Origin: a virus
IMG/VR virus record: IMGVR_UViG_3300020438_000144
Span: 1 to 32,659 of that record
Length of the DNA: 32,659 nucleotides
Strand: one strand, 5' to 3'
Of the stretch, positions 6,724-14,366 are shown one piece after another. Numbering within the stretch: the first letter of the stretch is position 1; every line of letters begins with the position of its first letter. The translations under genes were made by a program, and so were the position numbers. The notes beneath the pieces are model-generated. The model was not told the origin of the DNA. It ran no database searches and saw nothing but the letters and a program-made list of their open reading frames with translations.

Positions 6724-7881
6724 TCAGTCCTCCAATATTTCTGATAACATCGCAGTCCTGAATGCTAACGACAATCCACCATTTCCTTCTATCGCAAGAC
6801 CAAAATAATTGTATTTTTCTAAATACTTTATCAAGAGTTTAGACCTAAGACATTCATTTTCAATGACTGTATGGTATAGACTAAGTTGCTTTGTGAAATT
6901 AGTATTCTCGAAAATATTATCCTCTTTAATCAAATCTAAGAAACTATCTCTTATACTAGTGTATTGACGTTCCTTTACTACTTTCCTTGCGATTAGATTT
7001 ACTTTAGTCCAAAACATTTCTGTCAATTCAGAAGATGTATACTCTTTCACTTCTAGAGGTAGATAGGGGTAGGACTCTATATCAGCAGTTTGTATTTGTC
7101 TGTAATAAGTCTCAATACCTCTGCCTATAGTATATTTATTATTACTACCCAATATCAAATCTCTAAATCTACCCTTAAAGTATTCATCTAAATCTATCTC
7201 AGAATCATTTAATTCTTTTGTCCTTTTCGCTATCATTCCTCTAACATTTTTCTCTACACGATTAACCAACTCAGTATATGAATCCATTTCTTTCTTTGTT
7301 TTGTATATATCATATTTATTAGTCACATCGGTAAACCAATTTATGAAATCGTCACTTAAGAACATGGTCTGATTTTGATAGGTAACTGTTGCACCTCTAG
7401 CGTTATACTTACCTTCCATCAAAGTCAAGGGCTTCGGACATATCTTAAAGATGGGTGAGTCATCATAAATACTAAAGGTCATCAAATGATTCGCGTATTT
7501 CTTCAAACAATATACACCGTGTTGCATTTCCTCTTTAGTATAGTTTTCTAATAACCAGTTTCTCATCTTCTTTCGGTCAAAGCGGCGATACCCTTCATAC
7601 GGGCATTTATATCCCGTACATCTGTCAACAATACACCTGCCTCTTGTTCCACCATCAGTCCAATAAGGGGTAAAGACCGAGATAAGTAGAAAGTCGTGAA
7701 AAACATTAGGTAAGCCTTGCTCATTGGTTTTTACATTAGACCTGTAAAGACTTTGTGGCTTCTTAATCGTAATCCATTTCTTAGAATCAAAAGGTATTGA
7801 GACATTCTCTTTGGCTCTTAAATACTTTGAACCTTTAGTAACCTTTCCTTCTTTAGTCGTTAAAGTATTCTTTATTGCCAT
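6724..7881 (-). CDS. Hypothetical protein, 385 aa
   Basis: The ATG at 7881 overlaps the stop of the zinc microprotein as TAATG and has GGGGGT upstream. A Cys-containing segment (GRCIVDRCTGYKCPYEGYRR, about residues 80-99) near the N-terminus may bind metal. The rest is helical with many Lys, Tyr and Asn. Segments such as NRVEKNVRGMIAKRTKELND and KVNLIARKVVKERQYTSIRD suggest nucleic-acid contact. I recognise no polymerase, nuclease or primase motif. It is one of the larger unknown proteins here and so a reasonable target for structure prediction, for example as a divergent replication factor. Confidence 0.75.
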   Translation of the reverse strand: MAIKNTLTTKEGKVTKGSKYLRAKENVSIPFDSKKWITIKKPQSLYRSNVKTNEQGLPNVFHDFLLISVFTPYWTDGGTRGRCIVDRCTGYKCPYEGYRRFDRKKMRNWLLENYTKEEMQHGVYCLKKYANHLMTFSIYDDSPIFKICPKPLTLMEGKYNARGATVTYQNQTMFLSDDFINWFTDVTNKYDIYKTKKEMDSYTELVNRVEKNVRGMIAKRTKELNDSEIDLDEYFKGRFRDLILGSNNKYTIGRGIETYYRQIQTADIESYPYLPLEVKEYTSSELTEMFWTKVNLIARKVVKERQYTSIRDSFLDLIKEDNIFENTNFTKQLSLYHTVIENECLRSKLLIKYLEKYNYFGLAIEGNGGLSLAFRTAMLSEILED

Positions 7882-8000
7882 TAGAACCAACCCCCACATT
7901 TACCACAAATACTAGGGTGTGCGGGCATCTCTTCACCTGCTCTACCACAAGTGCATTTACTATCATCATTAAAGATAAAGTCGTTATCTCCAAAAACCAT
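7881..8000 (-). CDS. Zinc-ribbon microprotein, 39 aa
   Basis: ATG at 8000-7998, immediately after the stop of the 28-aa gene, with AGGAGG 8 nt upstream; TAA overlaps the next ATG. The peptide has C-x-C-G (residues 16-19) and C-G-K-C-G-G (32-37), a four-cysteine zinc knuckle spaced as in rubredoxin-like and ribbon folds. Although below usual length cut-offs, the ribosome site, coupling and Cys pattern support it as real. Confidence 0.65.
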   Translation of the reverse strand: MVFGDNDFIFNDDSKCTCGRAGEEMPAHPSICGKCGGWF

Positions 8001-8087
8001 TCACTCTTCCTCCTGTAATCTTTTAAGGTTTAATCTACGGACTTTATACTTCATGTTGTATCTGTATCTCTGTGCTGCTTTAGTCAT
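8001..8087 (-). CDS. Basic micropeptide, 28 aa
   Basis: ATG at 8087 overlaps the TGA of the upstream gene (ATGA); the stop touches the next ATG. The peptide is MTKAAQRYRYNMKYKVRRLN continuing LKRLQEEE: strongly basic with an acidic end, likely one amphipathic helix. It also places the AGGAGG of the next gene inside its own reading frame, so it may serve partly as a leader that couples translation. Confidence 0.5.
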   Translation of the reverse strand: MTKAAQRYRYNMKYKVRRLNLKRLQEEE

Positions 8088-8314
8088 TGTTTCATCCCTT
8101 TCCTTGATATTATACTAGGAGTTGTTCTCCATACTGAACCAGTAGGTATAACTCTTTTACCACGACCTCTTCCGTAACTTCTATCCTCAGTTGCCCTTAT
8201 CGCAACTGTTTTTGTGTTAATTTTAACTACAACACCTTCCGTCATTTTTCCGCCATTCAGGTTCTTCCTACCGAATCTTACTTTCATGCCTATTTTAATA
8301 TCCTCTATATTCAT
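8084..8314 (-). CDS. Small SH3/KOW-like basic protein, 76 aa
   Basis: ATG at 8314 with AGGTGATG 5 nt before it and ATGA overlap. The sequence IKIGMKVRFGRKNLNGGKMT then EGVVVKINTKTVAIRATEDR reads as a small β-barrel: Gly-Met-Lys-Val start, turn, VxVKIN strand, then a basic RSYGRGRGKR loop and TGSVWRTTPSII. Proteins of this pattern occur widely in marine phage genomes with no assigned job. Nucleic-acid binding is plausible from charge and fold type. Confidence 0.65.
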   Translation of the reverse strand: MNIEDIKIGMKVRFGRKNLNGGKMTEGVVVKINTKTVAIRATEDRSYGRGRGKRVIPTGSVWRTTPSIISRKGMKQ

Positions 8315-8607
8315 TCTACATCACCTACTGTAAAGATAGTTCCTGATTCTAAATGTATGTCGTAGGCTGTTCCTCTATTTGTCAAAGCAACGATTCGTGT
8401 TATGTCAATACTAGTGTGACCGGAATGGGTGCGGAATAATAGGTATCTAGGGTTTTCTCTTGAGAACTTAGATTGTGAACAAAGTGCGTCTTTGCATTCA
8501 AGTATAGTTTGTATAAGCATCTGCACATCTCCTGTATTTCTCATTGGGCCATCAACTAGTTTAAGGTCTATACTACTTTTCTTATATGGTGTATTGTTTA
8601 GTGTCAT
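8311..8607 (-). CDS. Hypothetical protein, 98 aa
   Basis: ATG at 8607, GGTGATGAGGA upstream, ATGA overlap at both ends. The C-terminal half is strand-rich (ITRIVALTNRGTAYDIHLES, GTIFTVGDVE), the middle has a helix with two Cys (MLIQTILECKDALCSQSKFS). No known motif. The C-terminal part resembles a small β-sheet domain with similar ending to the neighbouring gene products (VGDVE / VGDEE), because the shared Shine-Dalgarno GGTGATG is read as Gly-Asp in both. Confidence 0.65.
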   Translation of the reverse strand: MTLNNTPYKKSSIDLKLVDGPMRNTGDVQMLIQTILECKDALCSQSKFSRENPRYLLFRTHSGHTSIDITRIVALTNRGTAYDIHLESGTIFTVGDVE

Positions 8608-8849
8608 TCCTCATCACCTACAATATTCCAATTACGTTCCAAATCCCTTTGACTTTGCCATGCCGATTTGGTGTCCACATTCCAAAGTATTACTCCCGTA
8701 TCACATACTTCATATCCTATCACATGAGATATGACACCGTTGTGTATATTCTTCAAAACACAATTACGGTAGTCTTTCATCCCTTCCGGTATAGGGGCAT
8801 TCTTTCTTAATTCATCTTGTTCCTCATGGGTCATTTTAGTTTTACTCAT
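8604..8849 (-). CDS. Hypothetical protein, 81 aa
   Basis: The ATG at 8849-8847 is chosen; it overlaps the end of the large upstream gene by 8 nt and follows AGGAAGTGAT. The product is MSKTKMTHEEQDELRKNAPI followed by a β-rich part (VISHVIGYEVCDTGVILWNV) and a C-terminal Trp/Arg/Glu segment. No signal peptide or membrane span. Function unknown. Confidence 0.65.
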   Translation of the reverse strand: MSKTKMTHEEQDELRKNAPIPEGMKDYRNCVLKNIHNGVISHVIGYEVCDTGVILWNVDTKSAWQSQRDLERNWNIVGDEE

Positions 8850-10671
8850 TAGCATCACTTCCTGTATCTTTAGCGACTAGGCTTCCACCTTTAAGGGTGT
8901 CGCTATCCCTAATTCCTGTTGCTTTTCTTACCTGCTGCAACCACATCTCTTCTCTGCATATTTCAATATATTTAACGTGTGAATCTATCTCAGAACCAAG
9001 GCTCTTAACCTCTTTTTCATAAGCATCTATAATCAGATTACTTCTATCGTAAATGTAACTTGCGGTGTCAAGACTCTCTCTATACTTTTGTTCTAACACA
9101 CTTTCTTTCTCCGTATTAGTAAGGTTGGACATTATCAATTGACTTCTTGCTTGTAACTCTTCTAAGTCTATGTTCTTCCATTGTCTGTTCGTTAAGACAC
9201 TACTATTCTGATTCGGAGATGAAAGGACTTCTAGGGATTTTACTATATCGTCATAGGTTATTTCCCTTTCATCATCGAAGTTAATTGGGGCTGAAAGATA
9301 ATTATTCGCTGCTTTAGTGTAATCTTCTAGGGCTGAATCAACTGCACTTAGTTGTTCCATCCTTTCTTCACCCACAACACCTTCTGTTTTACTCCAACTT
9401 CTTTTTATCGCTGTTCTAAAAGCATTAACTCTTACGAATGTTTCTAAGTCTATATCATTACTACCGAAGGCAGCCATACAAGCAGTTCTCAAATCCCCGC
9501 AACATTTCTTTATTCTCTCAAGTTTAATTCGAGTATTGGCTGTATGTCTAAGATGATTGTTAGGATGAGTGTTACCATCCCAATCTCTATGCCCCCAATA
9601 TAATTCGTGACCTTCTTCAAACGGGGCTACTATATTCATAATTTTTATAGTTCTTGTTACAGTAGCATTGAGTTTTTCTCTTTCCTCTTTCTTTTTTATT
9701 TCAACGTCAAAGTTAGTTGAATCCTTCAAACAAGCAATTAATTTATCAAATACTTTCAAGTCTAAAACAAGTGCATTCTGCCACTTTGTATGAGCCGACC
9801 TATTAATTGTGGAAAATGTTCCTAAAGACCTTGCACCTTTCCACTCATCTCTCTTGTAATTTTGCTGTTTACCGTGAGATGCTATAAGGTAACGAGATTG
9901 AGTCTTTTTCTGCGTGGCTTCGTTTCTAAAATTAGCAACAAATCTTTCCAAGTCTTTTATAGAGTTTGACAAATATTGAAAGTCTGTGTTTTCAATAACT
10001 TTGTTTCTAATATTCGCTTCTATATCTGACAACGTGTTGTCGAACTTAACGTGTTCAGAATACAAATCATTATCTGTTTTTAGCCCTAAAGAAATCCAAT
10101 ATTGGTTGTAGTAACTTTTCCAATTGTAAATATAATAACCACCAAGAGCCGCCATCAAATCTGTCATAGTGTACTCTAATACTCTTCTTGTATCAAAAGG
10201 TACATCTTCATTAATACATCTTCTCGATTCGTACCAAACTTTCCAGTCTCTTATACCTCTTAAATTATTCATAAAATCGTATAAAGCCCAACTGCCACCA
10301 GTAGAGATTTTTGTTGTTTTGTTTGTTACTATATCTTTCATATTACATTTATTTGTGTTATCTAGTTTATACATATTGGCCTTAAAAAGTCTATTACTCA
10401 GATGTTGACCGTTCATCATCCCCCTAGAAAAATCTCGGTATCTAGGTGCTGCACCGCTATTTCTATCTTCTTTAGCGATTAATCTATTTTTAGTAATCTG
10501 TTCTTCAATATCTTTTTTCGCTGTTTCTGCATACGCCCTCATTCTATTAGAAGGAACATCTATGTGCTTCAAATGTGAAAAGTCTGTTGTTCTATACACT
10601 TCACCGAGAGGGAAAAATAATTCTTCGAGAAGCATATCCGATGTTAAATCAATCTTGAAAGTATTACTCAT
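8842..10671 (-). CDS. Large unknown protein, 609 aa
   Basis: The largest protein in the leftward chain. ATG at 10671 overlaps the upstream stop as ATGA, with GGCGGTGG before it. No motif I recognise. It is rich in Asn, Asp, Arg and Tyr, mostly helical, with two conspicuous features. A middle region has many basic residues (YKRDEWKGARSLGTFSTINR). A C-terminal portion (about residues 480-590) shows long helices with coiled-coil character (LEELQARSQLIMSNLTNTEK; AYEKEVKSLGSEIDSHVKYI). There is a WGHRDWDGNTHPNNHLRHTA segment with clustered His, Asp and Asn that could bind metal. It could be a virion-associated or replication protein; no function is claimed. Confidence 0.8.
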   Translation of the reverse strand: MSNTFKIDLTSDMLLEELFFPLGEVYRTTDFSHLKHIDVPSNRMRAYAETAKKDIEEQITKNRLIAKEDRNSGAAPRYRDFSRGMMNGQHLSNRLFKANMYKLDNTNKCNMKDIVTNKTTKISTGGSWALYDFMNNLRGIRDWKVWYESRRCINEDVPFDTRRVLEYTMTDLMAALGGYYIYNWKSYYNQYWISLGLKTDNDLYSEHVKFDNTLSDIEANIRNKVIENTDFQYLSNSIKDLERFVANFRNEATQKKTQSRYLIASHGKQQNYKRDEWKGARSLGTFSTINRSAHTKWQNALVLDLKVFDKLIACLKDSTNFDVEIKKKEEREKLNATVTRTIKIMNIVAPFEEGHELYWGHRDWDGNTHPNNHLRHTANTRIKLERIKKCCGDLRTACMAAFGSNDIDLETFVRVNAFRTAIKRSWSKTEGVVGEERMEQLSAVDSALEDYTKAANNYLSAPINFDDEREITYDDIVKSLEVLSSPNQNSSVLTNRQWKNIDLEELQARSQLIMSNLTNTEKESVLEQKYRESLDTASYIYDRSNLIIDAYEKEVKSLGSEIDSHVKYIEICREEMWLQQVRKATGIRDSDTLKGGSLVAKDTGSDANE

Positions 10672-10862
10672 TGTTCCACCGCCTTCAATTCAGCCTCATA
10701 ACCTCTAGGCATCCAAACTTTACCACCCCAAGTCCATCTACCTAGTTTTTCTGAAATCTTATGGTGTTTGATGGCATGAGCAATAAACACTTGCTCACCA
10801 TTCGGTTTTACCAATACTAATTCTCCTACTTCTTGCTGTAACTGTTTTCTTCCTTTATTCAT
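10668..10862 (-). CDS. Hypothetical small protein, 64 aa
   Basis: ATG at 10862 overlaps the stop of the 38-aa gene as ATGA and follows GAAGTGATAAA. The peptide is MNKGRKQLQQEVGELVLVKP then VFIAHAIKHHKISEKLGRWT then WGGKVWMPRGYE: a short helix followed by a strand-rich, Trp- and His-containing β domain. Compatible with a small β-barrel; no family assigned. Confidence 0.65.
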   Translation of the reverse strand: MNKGRKQLQQEVGELVLVKPNGEQVFIAHAIKHHKISEKLGRWTWGGKVWMPRGYEAELKAVEQ

Positions 10863-10975
10863 TTTATCACTTCCGTATTTTCTGAGGGTATTCTCCCCTC
10901 TCGTTCTAAATTAGGGGTTTCCGGTACATAAGCCCTTTCCTTCGCCCAATAGATTTTTCCTTGATTGTAGTACAT
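10859..10975 (-). CDS. Hypothetical microprotein, 38 aa
   Basis: ATG at 10975-10973 immediately follows the stop of the upstream gene and its TGA overlaps the next ATG (ATGA). GAGGGGTGG lies 6 nt upstream. The peptide begins MYYNQGKIYWAKERAYVPET and ends with a charged tail. It fills the only gap between the genes on each side, with coupling at both ends, hence the call. Confidence 0.55.
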   Translation of the reverse strand: MYYNQGKIYWAKERAYVPETPNLEREGRIPSENTEVIK

Positions 10976-11401
10976 TTATTCCCACCCCTCTATTACATCT
11001 ATCCTCAATTTTTTAATATCATATACTTTACCTGCTAAAGTAATTTTATCTAGTCCTCTTAGTCCATCATTCCCTCTAACTTCTACATCAAAACCATTGT
11101 ATAACCTGTCAATCTTTCGTTCGTTCTTTATCTGTCTGATTATACCTGCTCTGAAATCAATGTGTAAATCATTTAGTTTAACGTGTAATATATTTCTTTC
11201 TAAACTGTTTGGTAACTTTTTAATTTCCGCTAAGAAATCAACATGGGTTTGATATTGCTTTTGTGTATTTTTGATATTAACTAGGTCATACAAATTGCCA
11301 TTAGGGTGAATGACATTCTTTTTACAACTTTCTATCTTTAACCATAAATCCTCACATACTTTTCTTTGTACGTCATTTGTGACAAAGGAAAATACAGACA
11401 T
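10976..11401 (-). CDS. Hypothetical protein, 141 aa, paralogue of its neighbour
   Basis: ATG at 11401-11399 overlaps the upstream TGA (TGATG) with GGCGGGGTGG before it. Helical protein with a distinctive C-terminal signature KITLAGKVYDIKKLRIDVIE-GWE that is repeated in the upstream neighbour as TITLAGKVFKVRSTMLDIQA-GWL. Also shared: an N-terminal G-N-x2-DLV stretch (HPNGNLYDLVNIK versus HTSGNIRDLVFLK). The two are therefore diverged tandem copies. No known domain. Confidence 0.72.
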   Translation of the reverse strand: MSVFSFVTNDVQRKVCEDLWLKIESCKKNVIHPNGNLYDLVNIKNTQKQYQTHVDFLAEIKKLPNSLERNILHVKLNDLHIDFRAGIIRQIKNERKIDRLYNGFDVEVRGNDGLRGLDKITLAGKVYDIKKLRIDVIEGWE

Positions 11402-11808
11402 CAGAGCCACCCCGCCTGTATGTCTAACATCGTTGAACGCACTTTGAATACTTTACCTGCTAAAGTAATTGTATCTATCTTTTGTCCGTCACAATAGCCA
11501 GTTTCTCTAAGTTGTTTTTTCAAACGTCTTGTCATAGCGGTTTGGATTTCTATGTATAGAGTTTTTATTTTACGCTTCAATCTAAACTTTGTAAGAGGTT
11601 CAGTATATGGATATTCTAACTCTCTGATAGTTTTACGCCAATCATACGCAGTACAGTTTTTTGGGAAGTTGGGGTATCTTTGACAAACTTCGGACTCGGT
11701 GTTGATTTGCATATCTTTCAAGAAAACCAAATCTCGGATATTACCACTAGTATGAAATATCTTCTCATAGCAATTTTGTATGCCAGTTTCTATTTCTTCG
11801 GGACTCAT
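11401..11808 (-). CDS. Hypothetical protein, 135 aa, paralogue of its neighbour
   Basis: ATG at 11808 with GGTGATGCACA before it and ATGA overlap with the gene upstream. It shares the DLV and TLAGKV signatures with the 141-aa protein that follows, in the same order and at similar distance, which marks a tandem duplication. The middle is helical and basic (RLKKQLRETGYCDGQKIDT). Two Cys in EVCQRYPNFPKNC are unique to this copy. Function unknown. Confidence 0.72.
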   Translation of the reverse strand: MSPEEIETGIQNCYEKIFHTSGNIRDLVFLKDMQINTESEVCQRYPNFPKNCTAYDWRKTIRELEYPYTEPLTKFRLKRKIKTLYIEIQTAMTRRLKKQLRETGYCDGQKIDTITLAGKVFKVRSTMLDIQAGWL

Positions 11809-12383
11809 TGTGCATCACCTACAATCATATCGCCTATGTGGATAGGCGGCTCATTATATCCAAACGCTTTCATAAAACTATGTGAAGAAATCAATTCTTC
11901 GTATTGTTCGTCAGTAAGTTTTACTTTAGGGTGTATTCTATTATTTATTGCTCTGATAGCCCAATCATCAGATTCTTTACAGTTGAGAACATAATTATAA
12001 TCTATCTCAACATAAGCATCTTGTAGACTTGTAACTAGACTTTGAGTTGCATGAGCAGCCATCCTCATAACAAATGTTTTAGGGTCTATTCTACTTACAT
12101 TACTTTTGAAGTTTATATCTTGCATACGTTTTAGTGAACCTATACTTTTGTAGTAGTTATGAAAGTTAGGCATAAGGGTTGCGTAGTAATCATACAAATG
12201 ATGAATCCTAATTTGTATTTCTCTGAGGGACATATCATTCATGTTTTGTATGCCACAAGACTCGGCTACTCTAGCCATTTCAAAACTTTGATAAACTTCG
12301 ATTTCATCATGCGTAGCGTGTGCTAAAGTATTATCTCCAAATCTATCTCTTCCGACTTTTCTTACAGATACTTCCAACGGCAT
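11805..12383 (-). CDS. Hypothetical protein, 192 aa
   Basis: ATG at 12383 overlaps the upstream TAA (TAATG); AGGTGG lies 5 nt upstream. Helical protein with His/Tyr-rich stretches (MSLREIQIRIHHLYDYYATL; MPNFHNYYKSIGSLKRMQDI) and a C-terminal strand-like IHIGDMIVGDAQ. No transmembrane segment. No recognised family; it could be a scaffolding or adaptor-type helical protein. Confidence 0.7.
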   Translation of the reverse strand: MPLEVSVRKVGRDRFGDNTLAHATHDEIEVYQSFEMARVAESCGIQNMNDMSLREIQIRIHHLYDYYATLMPNFHNYYKSIGSLKRMQDINFKSNVSRIDPKTFVMRMAAHATQSLVTSLQDAYVEIDYNYVLNCKESDDWAIRAINNRIHPKVKLTDEQYEELISSHSFMKAFGYNEPPIHIGDMIVGDAQ

Positions 12384-12691
12384 TATATCCACCTCTGAGT
12401 AATTGTATCGTCGTTTTCATAGAGAGCATAGGAAATACTACCGACAAGGTGATGACCCATATCCATACCAACCCCACCTACTTTTATTCCACCGTGTAAG
12501 TTGGAAGTTTTCCAATCCAATATTTTTGATACTAAATATGTGTAATCATAAGGTCTGTTATCAATGATACATATAACAGATATATACCTAGTCATGCCCG
12601 ATTTTGTAACGTGGTTCAGTTTTGTATAGATTATATTACCTGCATCTTCCATAACTTCTTTCATCCTTAAAACATTATCATTAATTATCAT
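12383..12691 (-). CDS. Conserved phage protein with GMDMG motif, 102 aa
   Basis: ATG at 12691 is preferred because AGGAGG lies just upstream and it directly follows the previous stop; the longer frame to 12763 overlaps that gene. The sequence shows LNHVTKSGMTRYISVICIID then GGIKVGGVGMDMGHHLVGSI. This pair, LNHV-x-[SR]SGM-x-R and GMDMG-[FH], is a recurrent pattern in small phage proteins of unknown function that I recognise from many tailed-virus genomes. Cofactor or nucleotide binding by the Gly-rich GMDMG loop is possible. Two flanking genes are coupled to it. Confidence 0.65.
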   Translation of the reverse strand: MIINDNVLRMKEVMEDAGNIIYTKLNHVTKSGMTRYISVICIIDNRPYDYTYLVSKILDWKTSNLHGGIKVGGVGMDMGHHLVGSISYALYENDDTITQRWI

Positions 12692-12692
12692 T

Positions 12693-12974
12693 TTAATCGT
12701 GCCTCCTACCTGCGTATGGTAAATCTTCTTCTTTGATAGGCCATATGTTTCCTGTTCGTTCACCTATTGAAACTAATTCTTTTTCTGAGAAGTAACCCAA
12801 CTCTTCTTCAAAGCCTTGTACTAATCCGAAATGTGTACCGTCATCGTTTAGTTCTGTGGCGAACCAAAACCAACCGGAGAAAGATTCCCAACCCTTGAGA
12901 ACTGGTGCGTCTCTATCCATGTATTTTGAGGTCAAAAATAGTTTACCCTCTTTAGTAATTAACTTTGTACTCAA
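12693..12974 (-). CDS. DUF2958-like protein, 93 aa
   Basis: The TTG at 12974-12972 is the likely start: it overlaps the upstream TGA as TTGA, and GGGAGG lies 7 nt before it. The order WFWFATELNDDGTHFGLVQG then FEEELGYFSEKELVSIGERT matches the DUF2958 pattern (W-x-W-[YF]-ATE, FG-x-V, ELGYFS-x-EL). That family is spread on mobile elements and phages and often sits beside anti-defence and DNA-transfer genes; its biochemical role is unknown. The length is close to the family's usual 100 aa. Confidence 0.6.
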   Translation of the reverse strand: MSTKLITKEGKLFLTSKYMDRDAPVLKGWESFSGWFWFATELNDDGTHFGLVQGFEEELGYFSEKELVSIGERTGNIWPIKEEDLPYAGRRHD

Positions 12975-13054
12975 AGAGATTCCTCCCACAAGTATTCGTC
13001 AATCATTTTCTGTTTTCTGTCAAGCGTCATATTTTTTTGTTTTGCATTTTTCAT
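12971..13054 (-). CDS. Basic micropeptide, 27 aa, first gene of the leftward chain
   Basis: ATG at 13054-13052 with a strong AGGAGG site 8 nt upstream (13063-13068), the best ribosome site in the region. The peptide is MKNAKQKNMTLDRKQKMIDE continuing YLWEESL. The stop overlaps the TTG of the DUF2958-like gene. Because it begins the chain of about two dozen coupled genes, it may act as a leader that loads ribosomes onto the polycistronic RNA. Confidence 0.55.
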   Translation of the reverse strand: MKNAKQKNMTLDRKQKMIDEYLWEESL

Positions 13055-13089
13055 TTTCAATTCCTCCTAAAAGTTATTTTAATGGTGAT

Positions 13090-13226
13090 AGTAATTTCTC
13101 ACAATCACTTTCCGCCGACAGCCCGATTTTTTGAATCGAGCGAATCGCTACGGGTTTTGTGAGTTGCCCCCGACGAGCCGAAGCCCGCCGAGGATTGAAG
13201 TAGTCTGTACTTTAACTGTTAAAGTA
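13090..13226 (-). ncRNA. Candidate structured RNA or terminator between DUF932 gene and the chain
   Basis: On the minus strand this gap folds into several stem-loops. The best is at 13193-13168: CCTCGGCGGGC, loop TTCG, GCTCGTCGGGG, an 11-bp stem with G-U wobbles and the very stable cUUCGg tetraloop. The wobbles pair only on the minus strand, which argues for RNA function of that transcript. Downstream are AGCG-ATT-CGCT (about 13149-13139) and CGATT-CAAAA-AATCG (13138-13124). Next to the DUF932 stop is a perfect 9-bp palindrome TACTTTAAC-A-GTTAAAGTA (13226-13208). The block is visibly richer in G+C than its surroundings. It may be a terminator/attenuator or a small regulatory RNA; no known RNA family is recognised. 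Confidence 0.4.
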
Positions 13227-14297
13227 TTAGGCGTTTACCATTTCGATGGCTAGTTCCCAACCTTTCCTCTTTTGCCTTGCACCTTGACCGAAGAGGGATG
13301 ATTCTTGCTTCTTCATCATAACCGCTTGCATCTTTGCATCATCGGCATTTGCTTTGCCGTCACGCACCGCTTTAGGCACAGTTTCGATATGGTCTAGGTA
13401 TTCGGTCAGAGCATTATATGCGGCCCATAGAGTACCTGCCATTTTACCGACACGGTTGGTTTTCTTCTCAAGCAATTTTTCGCATTCTAAGATTTTGTTA
13501 AGACCTTTGGTTGAGTATTGGAATGAACCGTCGGGCTGCTCTTTTGTTTCTATCCCTAAAGCATTTGCGAAGTATTCACGCATCTCAGATTTTTTCATCT
13601 TGATGCTTAACATAGATTCAGCATCATTACCCCACTCATCGAACTCATCCACCATCAAGCCAAGTACCTTACGGACATTATTAACTTGGTTGTGAACTTT
13701 GCCAGTATGTCTAACACTATGACCTTGACCGCCGCTTTGATTTAGAGCCATCGTTAAAGTATTATTACATACCACTCGTATAGGTGTAAGCATGAACTTA
13801 ATTGCACCTGAACCATCATGCGTATTGCTGATTAAGATGTAACAGTCAATTTTATCTTTACCCATTAATTTAACTTGATAGGGAATCTTTGCTAAGACCC
13901 AAACTCTTTCACCGTTACCTAATGCACCACATACCTCAATCTTTGCCTCTTGACAATTTGTAAGTTCGTCTAAGAACTCAAACGCTTCAAAGTTCTGGAA
14001 TGGTTTCCATACTCGACCGACAGTTTTGCCGCCCTTTGTAAGTGATACCATGTCGCCGTCTAAGTCTCTACGGAATACACCGAAAGTATCGGGTACTACA
14101 ACGTGTCTCTTGTTTTGTTCGTCATACACTTGAAGCGGTATTTTTTCTACAAGCCAGTTAAGACGCGCCGCTTCCAACGCCTCTGTTCCTGTCATTAGTT
14201 CAGAACCAAAGTTCTGTCCTAATCCATGCCAAGGAGTATTCCCCGACCATGCTGTCATCCATTCGTCATTTTTTGTTTTTGCTAACTGATGTGCCAC
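13227..14297 (-). CDS. DUF932 phage/plasmid-like protein, about 356 aa
   Basis: A protein of the DUF932/TIGR03299 type. Characteristic order: MAH-like start (VAHQL), NTPWHGLG near residue 22, EALEAARLNWLVEKIPL, DTFGVFRRDLDGDMVS, FEFLDELTN, ICGA-like CGALGNGERVWVLAKIP, then SNTHDGSGAIKFMLTPIRVV-CNNTL. A helical C-terminal part follows (YSTKGLNKILECEKLLEKK). I place the start at the GTG at 14297, since family members begin MAH; a GTG three codons upstream (14306) is also possible. The gene's DNA looks richer in G+C than its neighbours and it stands alone between two structured spacers, which suggests a separately acquired cassette. The family is common on phages and plasmids; its role, perhaps in DNA metabolism, is unknown. 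Confidence 0.78.
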   Translation of the reverse strand: MAHQLAKTKNDEWMTAWSGNTPWHGLGQNFGSELMTGTEALEAARLNWLVEKIPLQVYDEQNKRHVVVPDTFGVFRRDLDGDMVSLTKGGKTVGRVWKPFQNFEAFEFLDELTNCQEAKIEVCGALGNGERVWVLAKIPYQVKLMGKDKIDCYILISNTHDGSGAIKFMLTPIRVVCNNTLTMALNQSGGQGHSVRHTGKVHNQVNNVRKVLGLMVDEFDEWGNDAESMLSIKMKKSEMREYFANALGIETKEQPDGSFQYSTKGLNKILECEKLLEKKTNRVGKMAGTLWAAYNALTEYLDHIETVPKAVRDGKANADDAKMQAVMMKKQESSLFGQGARQKRKGWELAIEMVNA

Positions 14298-14366
14298 TTT
14301 TTTCACGTCCTATATTTTTTTTGTTTTTTTGTTTTTTTGGTTTGCCATTTTTTTCGCTAACCTGTT

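Noticed and set aside
10900-10925. Resemblance of CCGGAAACCCCTAATTTAG to the hairpin arm near 14420
   Set aside because: It lies in a coding frame, has no pairing partner nearby and the match is short.
14255-14350. Short Lys-rich minus-strand frame starting ATGGCAAACC before the DUF932 gene
   Set aside because: It arises from A-rich tracts, has no ribosome site and overlaps the DUF932 start in another frame.
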